From Pezicula radicicola (taxonomy: Eukaryota; Ascomycota; Leotiomycetes; Helotiales; Dermateaceae), in assembly GCA_003008705.1 (NCBI GenBank), contig PDUO01000010.1, positions 186,001-250,000 of the forward strand: a DNA stretch of 64,000 nt. Direction: 5' to 3'. Positions 43,971-56,000 of the stretch are shown piece by piece. How positions within the stretch are numbered: the first letter of the stretch is position 1; every line of letters begins with the position of its first letter. Below the pieces are notes generated by a model. The model did not search any database. It was not told where the DNA came from and worked only from the letters and a program-made list of their open reading frames with translations. The position numbers and the translations under genes were made by a program.

Positions 43971-45712
43971 ATGTCTGACACATTACTTACTCAAGGTCTG
44001 ATCAGGCGTGATCTTTTGACCATTATTCTCATATCAATATCTTCTTATGTTGTGTACAAAATCGTCGCCACCGTCTACAGTGCCTTTTTCGGTCCATTGA
44101 GCAAATTTCCCGGTCCGAAGTATCGTGCATTTTCCAATATATTCGAAATTCGTTCAGTCGTCAGTGGGAAAGACCATATTGATCGTCCTGCACTTCATAG
44201 AAAGTATGGTTCGGTTGTGAGAGTCGGACCAAACACTCTTTCTTTTGCTGGGGGCGATGGAGTCTGGAAAGACATCCACGGATTCAACGCCACTAAAGAA
44301 GGTGGAATTCTCAAAGAATCACTATTTTATTCAAAGATTTTTGCATTCACCGATGTTAGCAACCTCATCACAGCTCGCGAACCTGCAAATCACGCCCGAC
44401 AGCGAAAGATACTCGCGCGTTCTTTCAGCAACACAGCACTCATGGAACAACAACCTATCTTTTCCCGATGGGCCGAGAAATTTAAGGTCAAGTTGGCCGA
44501 CAAGGCAAATGTCGTTGATCGGATCGACATTTCAAAGTACTACAACTGCACGACCTTTGATATTATGGGCGACTTGACCTTCAACGAAGATCTCAATATG
44601 CTTGAAGATGGCGAATGTTCTCCATGGGTTGAGTCAATCTTCGGCTCAGTAAAGGCTGCCACTTTCTTGTTAGGTATTAAGACTCACAGCCGAGCTACGA
44701 GACTGCTAGCAGACACTTTTCTCAAGTACAATCCGACAGTGCAGAAAAAGCAGCTTGAGAATTGGATGTACTGTGCCGAGCGTGTCGACCGACGACTCCA
44801 GCGTATGCCCAAACATCCCGATCTGTGGTCGAGGATTCTCGAAAAGAACGACGAGCCCGAGAGTTTGACGATGGATGAACAATACGCCAATGCTTTCCTT
44901 TTCATGACGGCAGGAACAGAAACCATCTCAACAGCGCTGTCTGCGACCACATTCTACCTCCTGAGCAATCCACAGTATCTAGAACGGTTGACTACTGAGA
45001 TTCGCTCGACATTCTCGACCGTTGGAAATATGTCTCTCGATGCTCTAGCAAGCCTCAAATATCTCCAGGCTGTGGTTCAGGAAGCAGTATGTATACTTTC
45101 CGTATCAGTCAAATCTGTTGTCACTTTGAAATTAATTCTATGAAAGCTCCGTCTGCACCCACCGCTACCAATCGCATTGCCTCGCTTAATACCGAAGGGA
45201 GGTGCACGGATTTGCGGAGAGTGGATCCCAGGAGGCACCATTGTTGGTATTCACTATTTATCTATACACACCTCAGAGCAGTACTTCAAGAAGCCTCTTG
45301 AATTCCACCCGCAACGGTGGCTTCGGGATCCAGAGTTTGAGAATGATCAATTGGACATGGTTAAGCCATTCCTTATGGGGCCAATGAATTGCATAGGCAA
45401 GGTATTAATTCAATATGCCCGATTTAGAATACTAATGCTAACCCCATGTCTTTGAGGATCTTGCAATGCATGAGATTCGGCTGGTAAGCGACATCCAGAT
45501 TACAACATCTCAACTTTTCCGTGCCGAAAAGAGTCGAGTTATCTAATTTAAGGAGACTTGCTAATCTTTTATAGCTCTTGGCAACTGTTTTGCTACATTT
45601 CGATATCAAATTGAGCAATGAGTCTTTGGATTGGAAAGATATGAAGGTGTTCACACTCTGGCAAAAGAAGCCTTTACTATGTAGCCTGACATTTGCAAAG
45701 GCCACGGCATAG
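43971..45712 (+). CDS. Cytochrome P450 monooxygenase
   Basis: Four exons: 43971..45086, 45147..45401, 45457..45483 (a 27-base exon), 45575..45712; 511 residues, all phase 0. N-terminal membrane anchor (DLLTIILISISSYVVYKIV) then the proline region GPLSKFPGPKYR. Helix I is FMTAGTETIS, helix K the ExxR in QEALRLHPPLP (across intron 1), the PERF region HPQRWL, and the heme loop PFLMGPMNCIGKDLAMHE with cysteine ligand. The usual Arg two positions before the Cys (GPRNC) is Met here. ER-bound, needs a P450 reductase. Same strand as the prenyltransferase and O-methyltransferase, about 3.7 kb from the type III PKS start, so likely a tailoring oxidase. The reading frame ends early if the last two small exons are missed. 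Confidence 0.9.
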
Positions 45713-46407
45713 TCTGTAGTGTGGAGGGAAGGGGTGGTACAGTTAGGTATGAAGAAATTGCACTTGTAGTAGATGATACATACGTAGCTCTAGTTGCTTA
45801 ATTCAGCATTCATTTCCCCTATTATCTAAATTTATATTCTACCGGGGGGTCTACGACAAGACCTCCGTCGGCTAATTTGAAAATAGCAAAATGCTAAGGT
45901 ATAGTTATTGCTGAATATCTATTAAACCACGGTGAAACTTTCGATTTTACTAAAATATTCTCTTGAACTATGCAAATTGATTTACAGTCGCGCGAGAACT
46001 TCAGGCACTCGAAAAACATACATCTATCTGAGAATACTGAAGTTACTGTACCTTGAAATAAATAGGTATTGTTCACAAACATAAGTCTTTTACATACACG
46101 ACCTATCCCTTGAAATACCTGAAGGATTATGATAACATTCCCATCCATATCACCAAGATCATGATATAGGGGTGGGGTAGTAGCTGCGGTAGCGTCTTAA
46201 AGTGCTTCCTCAAAGTAGAAAGCTAGCACAGGCTCTGGGTTGAGGAACCGTCACAGCTAGAATGGATGATAGGCGCTTTACCACTCTTACACAGATCAGT
46301 GCTAGAAGAAGATCTTGATAATCCATTTGTTCTAAGAAAGAGAAGTATATAAATTTGGGCACCAAAATTCAACCAAAAAAAATCTCTGTATCGATATAAT
46401 TTCAGCC
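45713..46407. other. Intergenic between convergent P450 and type III PKS
   Basis: 700 bp of AT-rich 3' flanking sequence. Small minus-strand frames overlap the P450 3' end and show no family features. Nothing recognised. Confidence 0.5.
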
Positions 46408-47711
46408 CTATTCCTCACGACAGCGTCTCAAAAATGCCATCTCACATGCCATCCCTGGTCCAAATGCTGTTGCGACTACATGATCCTTCCCTCTTCCCAT
46501 GGTTCTCAAAAGATCAAGTACACAGAGCATTGTTGGGCTCCCGCCGTTTCCTCTAGTCCTGTAGATCTGTCGAGTGGCTCTAATCTGTTCTTCAGTCAGG
46601 TTCATCTCGTATTTGACCCCATTGATAATTGCTTCTCCGCCGGGATGTAAGGCCCAATCGAAGTCATTGATAGCAAGGTCAGGATGACCAGTCTTCTCGC
46701 AATATGATGGCAAAAGCTTATCCCACAATGGTCTTACTGCTTTTTTCGTGTATTCGGGGACTTCTTTGGAAATGATGCTTGTAAAGCCGGTTGTTTTTAT
46801 CAAGGCGCCCATGTGGTGCATCGTCCCTGGCAAAGTTGCCCGTTCCCATTCTAGCAACTGGAATTTGGCCTGGTCACTGCTATCCAATCCATACTCATTG
46901 CACAGAACGAAAGCTGATGCTGCGTCGCCGAAGATCGCACCCGCAATGTCCATGGTGTTCAGATCGGTGGCCGCTGCAGCCTCAGCATACTGGTGTCTCA
47001 CATATTGTGAGCATAACTCGCATGCAAAGCAGAGGATTCGAGCAGGTCTCTTGCGAATCGTGGCTGCGCAGGCAAGTTCTCCGGCCACGCGCATAAGGGC
47101 TACACTACCAGCGCAACCAATGCCCTGCAAGCAGAAATTCTCAACATTGTGGTCGAGTCCGAGCCTTTGGCTAACCAGATAGTCGAAACCTGGAGCGCTC
47201 TGGGTGCATATGGTAACGCCGACGATATGGGTGATTTCCTTCTGATCACCCCCCCATTCTTGCAAGGCCTTGCGGCATGCTTGGGCAGCCATGTCGACAC
47301 CAATTTTGCGAAACCGGGTGTCGAGTTCTTCAACAGTCGGCATCTCTGCCTGGCACCCGAATCCTTTGTCAAGATCCATACTGCAACAGCGGGTCTCGAT
47401 GCCGCTATTTTGAGTGAGTTTGAGCAACATCTTAAGGCTAAAGGTAGTGTCAGTGAATTTTGTTGTATTGATTTGTTTTCTGATATTGAGTGATTCCTCA
47501 CAAAGTCACTTGCTAATAGAAAACATGGATAGCTGGGAATGGGTAATAAGAACTAAACTCACACTGGTTTTTCAACATCGTGAAACCTCTTTGCAAAATT
47601 GGCAAACTTTTCGGGAGAATGCAAATATGGAGGATATTGAGAGCCTATCCCGGTAATCCAAAGATCTGGCACAGGTGATGAAGAGGACTTGATCATATTG
47701 TGGCCGTTCAT
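46408..47711 (-). CDS. Type III polyketide synthase (chalcone/stilbene synthase family)
   Basis: Exons 47711..47563 and 47437..46408 (intron GTGAGT...TTTAG, phase 2), 392 residues. N-terminus [20 protein letters not shown], then [12 protein letters not shown]. The Cys-His-Asn triad is complete: Cys in [20 protein letters not shown], His in [10 protein letters not shown], Asn in [10 protein letters not shown]. The family end motif is [10 protein letters not shown] (plant CHS: GFGPGLTVE). Fungal members condense acyl-CoA starters with malonyl-CoA to alkylresorcinols, resorcylic acids, pyrones or, in some organisms, naphthalenes. No targeting signal; cytosolic homodimer expected. It is divergent from the HR-PKS across 2.3 kb. 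A starter supplied by the HR-PKS, or an aromatic product that the prenyltransferase decorates, are both plausible (inference). Confidence 0.93.
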
Positions 47712-48446
47712 TGTGATTGTGAAGTTGTCACGGGCGAAGGTTTTGACACACGCAGAATAAAAATCAGTGTCTTTGACAGCTACAAAACCCCTCGTCGAAG
47801 GATATCGTCTTCAGTATAAAAAGATATCAAGAATAATCCAATGAGGAAGACTTGTTAAGCTATTCAGGACAGTAAAACATATATGAAAAGCCAGTAGGAA
47901 AAGTTCATGTGCATGTAAACCACCAATTTTACAAGTAGAATTCAGATGCCGATCCTAAATCCTCAGAATCGCTTATAGTAATAATTGATACCATCAAATC
48001 GAAAAGTCAAAACTGAAAACACTGGTTAGTTTTCAAGTACGGAAGTTTCTCCGAAAAGTCATGAATCGCGTCGAGGGCTTCGGGCTGTAAATCCGTGAGA
48101 AAGATTATTATCGTCCCTTCGATTCTTGCTGGTAAAGTTAATATTGAGAACCTTGAACAATTTATTATACTTGACTTCGATAAGAGAATGCAAGGGTTCA
48201 CAAACTGACTTTTCCAATTGAAACTAGAAACAGAGTATTATCCTTATCTCGAAGCTCATCAGAAAAACCAATTTCATAAATCTATTCCCTAACCATTCAA
48301 AAAGTCTAACGTATTCGTACACGTACTTGGATAGCTATGCAGGATCCTGCGCACGACAGGACCGTGCGAACTTTTCCCTACCCGCTAGGTACTTTAGAAT
48401 TCAATAAGTCAACCACAACATATTAAAATCTGGTAAACTGGATATA

Positions 48447-48526
48447 CTCGTACTGGGGATGAATAAACGTTAATTATTAGGTGACGAGCCACGTTAAATT
48501 TAACGTTTATTCATCCTTAGTACGAG
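48447..48526. mobile_element. 80-bp hairpin MITE, copy 3
   Basis: CTCGTACTGGGGATGAATAA ... TTCATCCTTAGTACGAG, nearly identical to copy 1 at 11844, same orientation of the loop (TTATTAGGTGACGAGCCACG), TA flanks (48445-48446, 48527-48528). Confidence 0.82.
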
Positions 48527-48710
48527 TAGCTACAGCTTCTTGACAAGGTCGCGCATTATGACCAGCTTTTCCGCAAGTGCTACAATGTCGTCCAGACGGT
48601 TGCCCCTCCCTACGACTACCCCCGCCGCACGCACGTCGCGTCGCACCTGGTCACCTATATCCTTGTTTGTGAAAGAGGAGACCTAAGGGTGGTGTTGGCA
48701 GTATAGTATC

Positions 48711-49209
48711 TGTGCCGACGCGCTAATGAATCGCTTAAATTCATGAATCTATTAAGGCAACTACTAGAATTAAGAGCTAAATTAATAGTAACACCGCTCT
48801 TATAATTTTTCTATTTAAATAAAGAAGAAGAGATTTAGAGACTATATACTTAAGGTATATTTAAATTACTACCTATTCTAAATATCGTATCCTCCTATTA
48901 AATTATTATTAGGTCTATATATCTTAAGGTATCTATCTAAGTATTATAAGCTACGGAGGTACAGGAGCTACAGGGCATGTTATAGGGTATGCTAGCATCC
49001 CCGTCTGAATAGCGGTGAGACAAAACTTAGGTCCTGTACCTCCGTATATACTTTATAATCACTAGTTGTATACTTGTACATTATAATTATAGGCTAGGTG
49101 CCTTATAATTATAGGCTTTCTACTAAATTCAATAAGGACAATCTATGCTTTACTAAATCTACAACCGACCGATTCACGAATTAAGCGATTCATGAACTCG
49201 TCGGCACAT
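48711..49209. mobile_element. TGTGCCGACG-ended element, copy 2, with nested insertion
   Basis: Ends TGTGCCGACGCGCTAATGAA and, inverted, TTCATGAACTCGTCGGCACA. The bases TATC lie directly outside both ends, a likely 4-bp target duplication. The right half (from TATATACTTTATAATCACTA) matches the 232-bp copy at 41309. The left half is longer and contains the CGGAGGT-type MITE at 48954..49044. Confidence 0.75.
48954..49044. mobile_element. MITE, CGGAGGT terminal family, copy 3 (nested)
   Basis: 91 bp with perfect 13-bp ends CGGAGGTACAGGA / TCCTGTACCTCCG and TA on both sides (48952-48953, 49045-49046). Sits inside the TGTGCCGACG-ended element. Confidence 0.78.
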
Positions 49210-50036
49210 ATCCCCCCTGGCCTTGGCGGGCTTAGCTATGCTGAAATACTAGTAAAAATTGTTGTTATAGAAACCTCGGATAACCCTTAAATAATCTAAA
49301 TGTTTTAATTACTATTATACCTCTATTTGGAAGGTGTAAAAGATATTAACTCTTTCCCTTAACTTTATTACTATTTGTATTTAATCCTATTAGCTCACTT
49401 CTCTTACTATTACGCAATAGATAAAGGAAGCTTTTAAAAAAAACAAGTATAGATTATAAATATTTATTTTTTAAGAGTATCGATAGATTAGAAGTATTTA
49501 CTATATAAATCACAGGAGATAAAATACCATTATAATTCCTCTATAGACAGCTAGTTTCGCCAAGCATTAAATATAGAATATAAGGCTCTTTGTGAAAGTC
49601 GTAGACGCAGTATGACAAAGTTAGATTTTAAGATAGTTTTGAATTTAAACGTTTTGTTTATCTGAAGTTCTAAAAGTCGTAAAAAGCCTCATCGATACCT
49701 TCGGGTGCTCATTTAGGGAGTTACTTTGCACTTCAAATATTAGTCAGGATTTGAGATCAAAAGGAAACTCAAATTAGCAATATTCCATGTCTTGTTACCG
49801 GAATTTACACTTCTCACTGGCACTGTTAGCTAAGTGAAGTCGTTGGCTCAAATTGGGAGCAGCTTAAATTGTCTGGAATAGTCCCAGTATCTCCACCATT
49901 ACTTTCCGTAAGACATTATATTCCACTTCTTCTCAATCGTCATATCAAACCACGACTTCTATGCAAAAAGCTACATAACAAGAAAAGCAAGTACCTATTA
50001 CTCCTCTTTATTTTCCAGGCATAAAGTCAACTCGAA

Positions 50037-53000
50037 ATGGCCCATAATCACACCAACGGAGATCACACCAACGGAGATCACACCAATGGAAATCACACCA
50101 ACGGATATCACACCAATGGAGATCACACCAACGGAGATCCTGCAATGCCTAAAGTTGAGCCTGTCGCCATTTGTGGTATGGGCATGCGTCTACCTGGAGG
50201 CGTCCACGATGCCGCCGGGTTTTGGGACATGCTATTGAACAAACGCAGCGGGCGCTGCGAAGTCCCAAAGGACCGTTACAACGTCGAAAACTGGTACGGG
50301 CCAGGCAAGAAGAGACATGTGCCCAGTAAACATGGCTTTTTTCTCCAAAATGTCGATCTCCAAAACGCTGATGCATCATTCTGGTCCACGACCAAGAAGG
50401 AGCTGGAGATAATGGATCCACAGCAAAGATTGCTCCTCGAAGTTGTTTACGAGACCCTTCAAAACGCTGGCCAAAAGCCGTCTGAACTCAGGGGCAGAAA
50501 CATTGGGATTTGGGTCGGCAGTTTCGGGGGGGACCGAGCAGAACTGGATTCCCGTGACCCCCAGACCGTCCATCCCTACAACTTGCTGAATAATTTCGAT
50601 TTTGTGCCTGCAGACAGAGTTCACTATGAGTTTGACTTCATGGGACCATCTGTTACAGTTCGTACAGCGTGCAGTTCATCTCTGATAGGGTTGCACCAGG
50701 CTTGCCAAGCTCTCCATAATGGCGATTGCGAAGCAGCAGTAGTAGCTGGCGTCAGCATCATCTATTCCCCGAGCTTGACGATTGCCATGGGCGAGCACGA
50801 TGTTTTGTCCCCTTCAGGATATTGTAAGACTTTCAGCGCGGATGCCGACGGCTTCGTCAGAGGCGAAGCGGTGACAGCCATTTACATCAAGAAATTGAGC
50901 GATGCAATTAGAGATGGGGATCCTATCCGTTCGGTAATTCTTTCGACGGCGTCGAACTCGAGTGGGAAATCAGCTACCATAAGTACCTACTTTTCAAATC
51001 TGCCAATCAGTTTTTGGAAAAAATTAGTACTAACTGTTTGGAAGCTGCTCCAAGTACTGTGGCTCAAGAAGCCTTAATCAGAAGGGTCCATGATATCGCT
51101 GGAATCACAGACTTTTCCAGGACAGCAATGATTGAATGCCACGGAAGTAAGTATTTATCTGAGATTGTCAAGATTAATAAGCAGTTCCGAGCAAATGATT
51201 ATGGGTGCTAATTCTTGATATGCAGCTGGAACTCCCGTGGGCGATCCTATCGAGGCAAGTGACAAAATTTCAGCATAATGAGCAATATTGACTTAGATAT
51301 GTCGCAGGCTCGCGCAGTCGGCAACGTTTTTGGAAACTGCGGTGGAGTCTACATCGGCTCAGTGAAGCCCAACATTGGACATGTTGAAGGTGCGGCCGGG
51401 CTTGCCAGTGTGCTAAAGATGACCCTTGCCCTCGAGAACGGCATGATTCCCCCAAATATCAACTTCACATCACCTAACCCAAACATCCCCTTTGAGCTAT
51501 GTCAGTTGAAGGTTCCTGTCGAAGCAATGCCTTGGCCGAAAGAAAGAGACCGAATTGTAGGCGTTGGATCATACGGAGTTGGCGGGTCCAACGCTTACGC
51601 CCTTCTTGCATCAGCTGACCATCTCGCGCCGTTTCGAGATAAAGGTCAACCCAATTCAGTCGTAGAGGACACAGGCATCAAGGCTCCGAAACTCCTTCTT
51701 TTCTCTGCTAAGCACTCCAAAGCTCTTGATAGGATGGTTTGGGACCACCAGTCCTACAATATGACCAACAACGGTTGCTTAGGTGATATGGCATACACCC
51801 TCGCCATGAAGCGAGAGAACTTGAGCCATCGTGCATGCTGCGTGGCCAACGGTATCGATGACTGGACGAGATCCGATTCGACTCGCCATGGTTCATATGA
51901 ACCTGGAAGGTTGATCTTTGTTTTGTCTGGACAGGGGGGACAATTTGCAGAGATGTGTAAGGCTTTGATACGAAATGTACGCTCATTTAGACAGAGCATC
52001 GAGGCGATGGATGGAGTATTGCAGACATTGAGCGATGGGCCGAAGTGGAAATTGAAAGGTGAGTTGCCGATGTCCACACCGGGGTTTGACGAGAAGTCCT
52101 GACACATGAGAATAGATCAAATTTTGGCTCCAAAAAAGGTTTCTCTCATCAACAACGCTGAGATTTCTCAGCCCTGCTGTACCGCAATTCAAATAGCTCG
52201 TAGGTCAACTTTTTTGAGCCAAATTTCTCAATTCAGGTAGATCCAAGAGTTGGGACATTATCCTGGGAAGAAGAATCCTCCACAGACATTGTCTTAGACG
52301 TGTTGAAATATAAGGACGTTGAGAATAGAAAATGCTGACTTGGGTTTTTCGCAGTCATTGATCTGCTCAAGACCTACAACATCAAACCAGAGGCAGTTCT
52401 AGGACATTCTTCTGGGGAAATTGCAGCCGCCTACGCCTGCGAGGCAATAACTTGGAGAGAAGCCATCATTATTGCTTACTACCGTGGAAAGGTTCTGCTT
52501 GATATTGACCCCTCTGTGGGCGGCATGGTAGCCATCGGGCTAGGACCTGAGCAAGTCAAGCCGTATCTGCTTCCTGGTGGGCTTGTAGGGTGCGAGAACA
52601 GCGCCACTAGTGTGACGCTCACTGGTGACAAAGAAACCCTCAAGAATGTCACGGAAAAAATCAAAAAAGTGTATCCGGATGCTCTGGTTAGAGTCTTGCA
52701 GGTAGATAGAGCCTACCACTCTCGTAAGATTACCTCACATCCCCTCAATTGACAGTCCGCAATCTTTCTGACTTATTCGACCCTTGGTTAGACCACATGG
52801 AAAGCGTCGCATCTCGATATCTCAAACTTATGAGTCCTCATATCAAACCTCGGGATCCAAGAATACCTTTTATATCGAGTATCACCAATCAGGTAATCTC
52901 TAAAGGAGCTGAACTTGGTCCGTCATATTGGGTCCAAAATCTCGTTTCCCCGGTGAAATTCCACACGGCAGTGAGCAAAGCCATCCATTCCTCTGAAACT

Positions 53001-56000
53001 GACAAAGTCTTCCTTGAAATTGGACCACATTCAGCTCTAGCTGGACCTATCCGTCAGATCATTGGGGCTGAGAATTCTCATGATGAGTATATTAGCGTCC
53101 TCACGCGCAAGAAAGATTCCCATGAAGAGTTTCTCAGAGCTATAGGCCAGCTCTGGCTACACAACTATCCGGTAGCCTTGGACCGGTTGGTTCCCCAAGG
53201 AGAGTTCTTGACTGATCTCCCACTGTACCCATGGTACTATGAAGAGCCGCTTTGGTACGAGTCCAGATTGTCAAGAGAGTACCGCTTACGTGAATTTCCG
53301 CATCATGAATTACTCGGTAGCAGAGTCCTGGAGAGTACGGCCGCTAGTCCAGCATGGCGAAATGTTTTACGGCTTGAAGATGTGCCTTGGATCGCGGAGC
53401 ACGAGGTCGAGGCAAATATCGTCCTGCCAGGCGTCTCATACCTATGTATGGCTGGAGAAGCCGTTCGACAACTCACGGGCAAGATTGATTTCACCTGTCA
53501 GCGGGTTCACATTCAGGCTGCTCTACTATTGACCGAAGACGGTGAGGCCGAATTAATCACGCAGCTCAATCGAATCAGCCTCACAGCTGCTGTTGATTCG
53601 GATTGGTACGACTTCAGCATCTCAAGCTATCATCATGGAGGTTGGACCAAACATGCTTTTGGCCAGGTTCGCGGAGGTGCTACGGCGTCCATGCCACAAA
53701 TTCCAAAAGAAGATGCGAGGGTTTTCTCGAGAGTTTGCTCGTCGAAGTCCTGGTACCGGAAGTTCCGATCGCTCGGCCTCCAGTATGGTCCTCGCTTCTC
53801 TCAATTACAGAATATGACTGCCGATCCCCTGGTGCCAACGCTCGCAGCATCATTGACACTTGACATTCGTCCGGGAGAAGAAAGGTACTACTCTGTCCAT
53901 CCAGGGACGTTAGACGGCCTTGTTCAGGGTCTGTTTCCAGCCGCCGCATATGGTCAGACAAGGCGCTTTGATCAGGTATCCGTCATCACGTACGTTGAAG
54001 AACTTTATATGCATCCTCCCCCCAAGGGATCGGAGGAGTTGAGATGCCTCGTGGAAATCACGGAACAGAGGAGGGCTGCATTTATTGGTGACGCAGACGC
54101 TGTTTCAGGCGGGAAAATCGTCGTGAGGTCTAGAGGCTGGCAGGTCTCCAGGCTCAACGACGCAGTTGAGCAGAATGATGACCAGAACCCACACGGAGCT
54201 GCCGAACTGGAGTGGAGGGAAGACATCAGCTTCATCGACGCATCTATCCTCATCAAGCCATCCGGAGGCAAGAAGTCGGAGTCGTATCGGCTTCTGGATC
54301 GATTCAATGTGCTCTGCATGGCAAAGTCTGCTGACAGTTTGCGCAACGCACCTCCACCTACTCGGCCATATTTAAGTAAATATTCCAAGTGGCTCGCGGA
54401 AATCGTCAGCAACTTCGCTTCAAGTAAATCCACATGCCTTGGTGTTCCCGACTCAGCCAATCTAGTCAATATGAAGGCAGAAGAGAGAAACAGGATGATC
54501 GAAAATCTTTACGAAAAGCTACAAGGAAGCCAGGTCGAAGCACCAGCAACCGCGCTTTATCGAATTAGCTCACACTGCCAAGAAATCTCCAGTGGAAAGA
54601 TCAACGAGTTGGAACTCCTCCTGGCGGATGGCGTGCTGCAGCATGTCTACGATTGTCTGCTGGAAGATTCCGATACGTCGGCATTCATATCGCTCGTTGC
54701 ACACAAGAAGCCCAATCTTCGAGTCCTAGAGATTGGGGCCGGCACTGGTGGTGCAACGTCGACTATTCTCAAAGCCCTGAAGTCCGCCAGTGGCGAGAGA
54801 ATGTATACATCCTACACATACACAGATGTGTCCCCAGGCTTTTTTGCTGCGGCTAAGGAGCGATTCAAGGAATATTCCGGTCTTGAGTTTGCAGTGCTTG
54901 ACATTACCAAAGATCCTACTGAACAGGGTTTCCAAGCCGAGTCCTTTGATTTAGTTGTTGCTTGGAATGTTTTACATGCCACACCGAACATTCACCAGAC
55001 ACTGACAAACGTGAGAAAACTGGTGCATCCTGAAGGGAGGTTTCTCTTGCAAGAGGTTGATCCTCAAACAAAATGGATCAACCACGCTTTCGGTGTCATC
55101 TCAGGCTGGTGGGCTGGAGAAGACGGACGTTCTTCTGAACCCTATATTAGTTGTACGTCAAGATCGATCAGTCTCACTCCTCCTAAAATAACTTATTTAG
55201 AATTTCGCTAACTACGTGATCTTGCAGTGGAGCGCTGGAGGGAGGAGCTCTCGAACGCTGACTTTGGGGACGTAAGTGCCATGTACGATGGGTATATATG
55301 CAACAATATGGTTTGCCAGCCTCGCCAGTCCGTCTCGCGCTCGAAACGAGTGACGGTCCTCCATCACCTAAACCAAAACTTGGGGAATATCCAGTTAGCA
55401 CTCCAGGCGGCTGGCTACCAGGTCGACAGATATGCTCTGGAAGATCAGGCAGCGAATTTGTCTCCAAGCCAGGATGTGATTTCCGCACTCGATCTGTCTT
55501 CACCGTTTTTTGCCAGTCTGAATGAGAAAAACTTCGCCCACTTCCAAAGATTTATCCAAGCAGCTAAGGAGCTTGGATGCGGTATCTTTTGGATCACAGC
55601 CTCTTGCCAAACTGGCCGATCGAAACCAGAATACGCTTCAGTACTCGGGCTCGCCCGGGTCCTACGCACGGAACTGGAGCTTGAAATTGCCACCCTTGAG
55701 CTAGAGGACTTCGGGGCCGCGGTCAAAGTTATCCCAAAAATATTTGACGAGTTCCAAAGGCGTCATTCTGATGAGCCAAACATCGACCCGGAGTATGAGT
55801 GGGCCTATGTTGATGGCAAAATCCTCATCAGTCGCTATCATCAGACCCACGTCGTGCAAGAGCCTAAAACATTGCCAACCGGTATAACTGTGAGGAAACT
55901 GGACCAGCACAAGCCTGGTTTGACTGACACGCTCTATTGGATGCCGGTGACTGCTCGAGCACTCATGGAAAACGAGGTCAGAGTTGAAGTAAAAGCTTGT

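Larger units (their letters stand above)
47712..50036. other. Divergent inter-PKS region, 2.3 kb, repeat-loaded
   Basis: Lies between the type III PKS start and the HR-PKS start. 47712-48440 shows no gene. 48447..49209 is a cluster of three inverted-repeat elements, one inside another (listed). 49210-49560 is AT-rich. The last 250 bp before 50037 should hold the HR-PKS promoter; no regulator site could be named. Confidence 0.55.

Noticed and set aside
50049..50138. 15-bp direct repeats considered as a CRISPR array
   Set aside because: Units are contiguous without spacers, in frame inside a eukaryotic coding exon.
54005..54469. Minus-strand frame of 154 residues within the PKS
   Set aside because: Antisense shadow of the long PKS exon, with no independent support.
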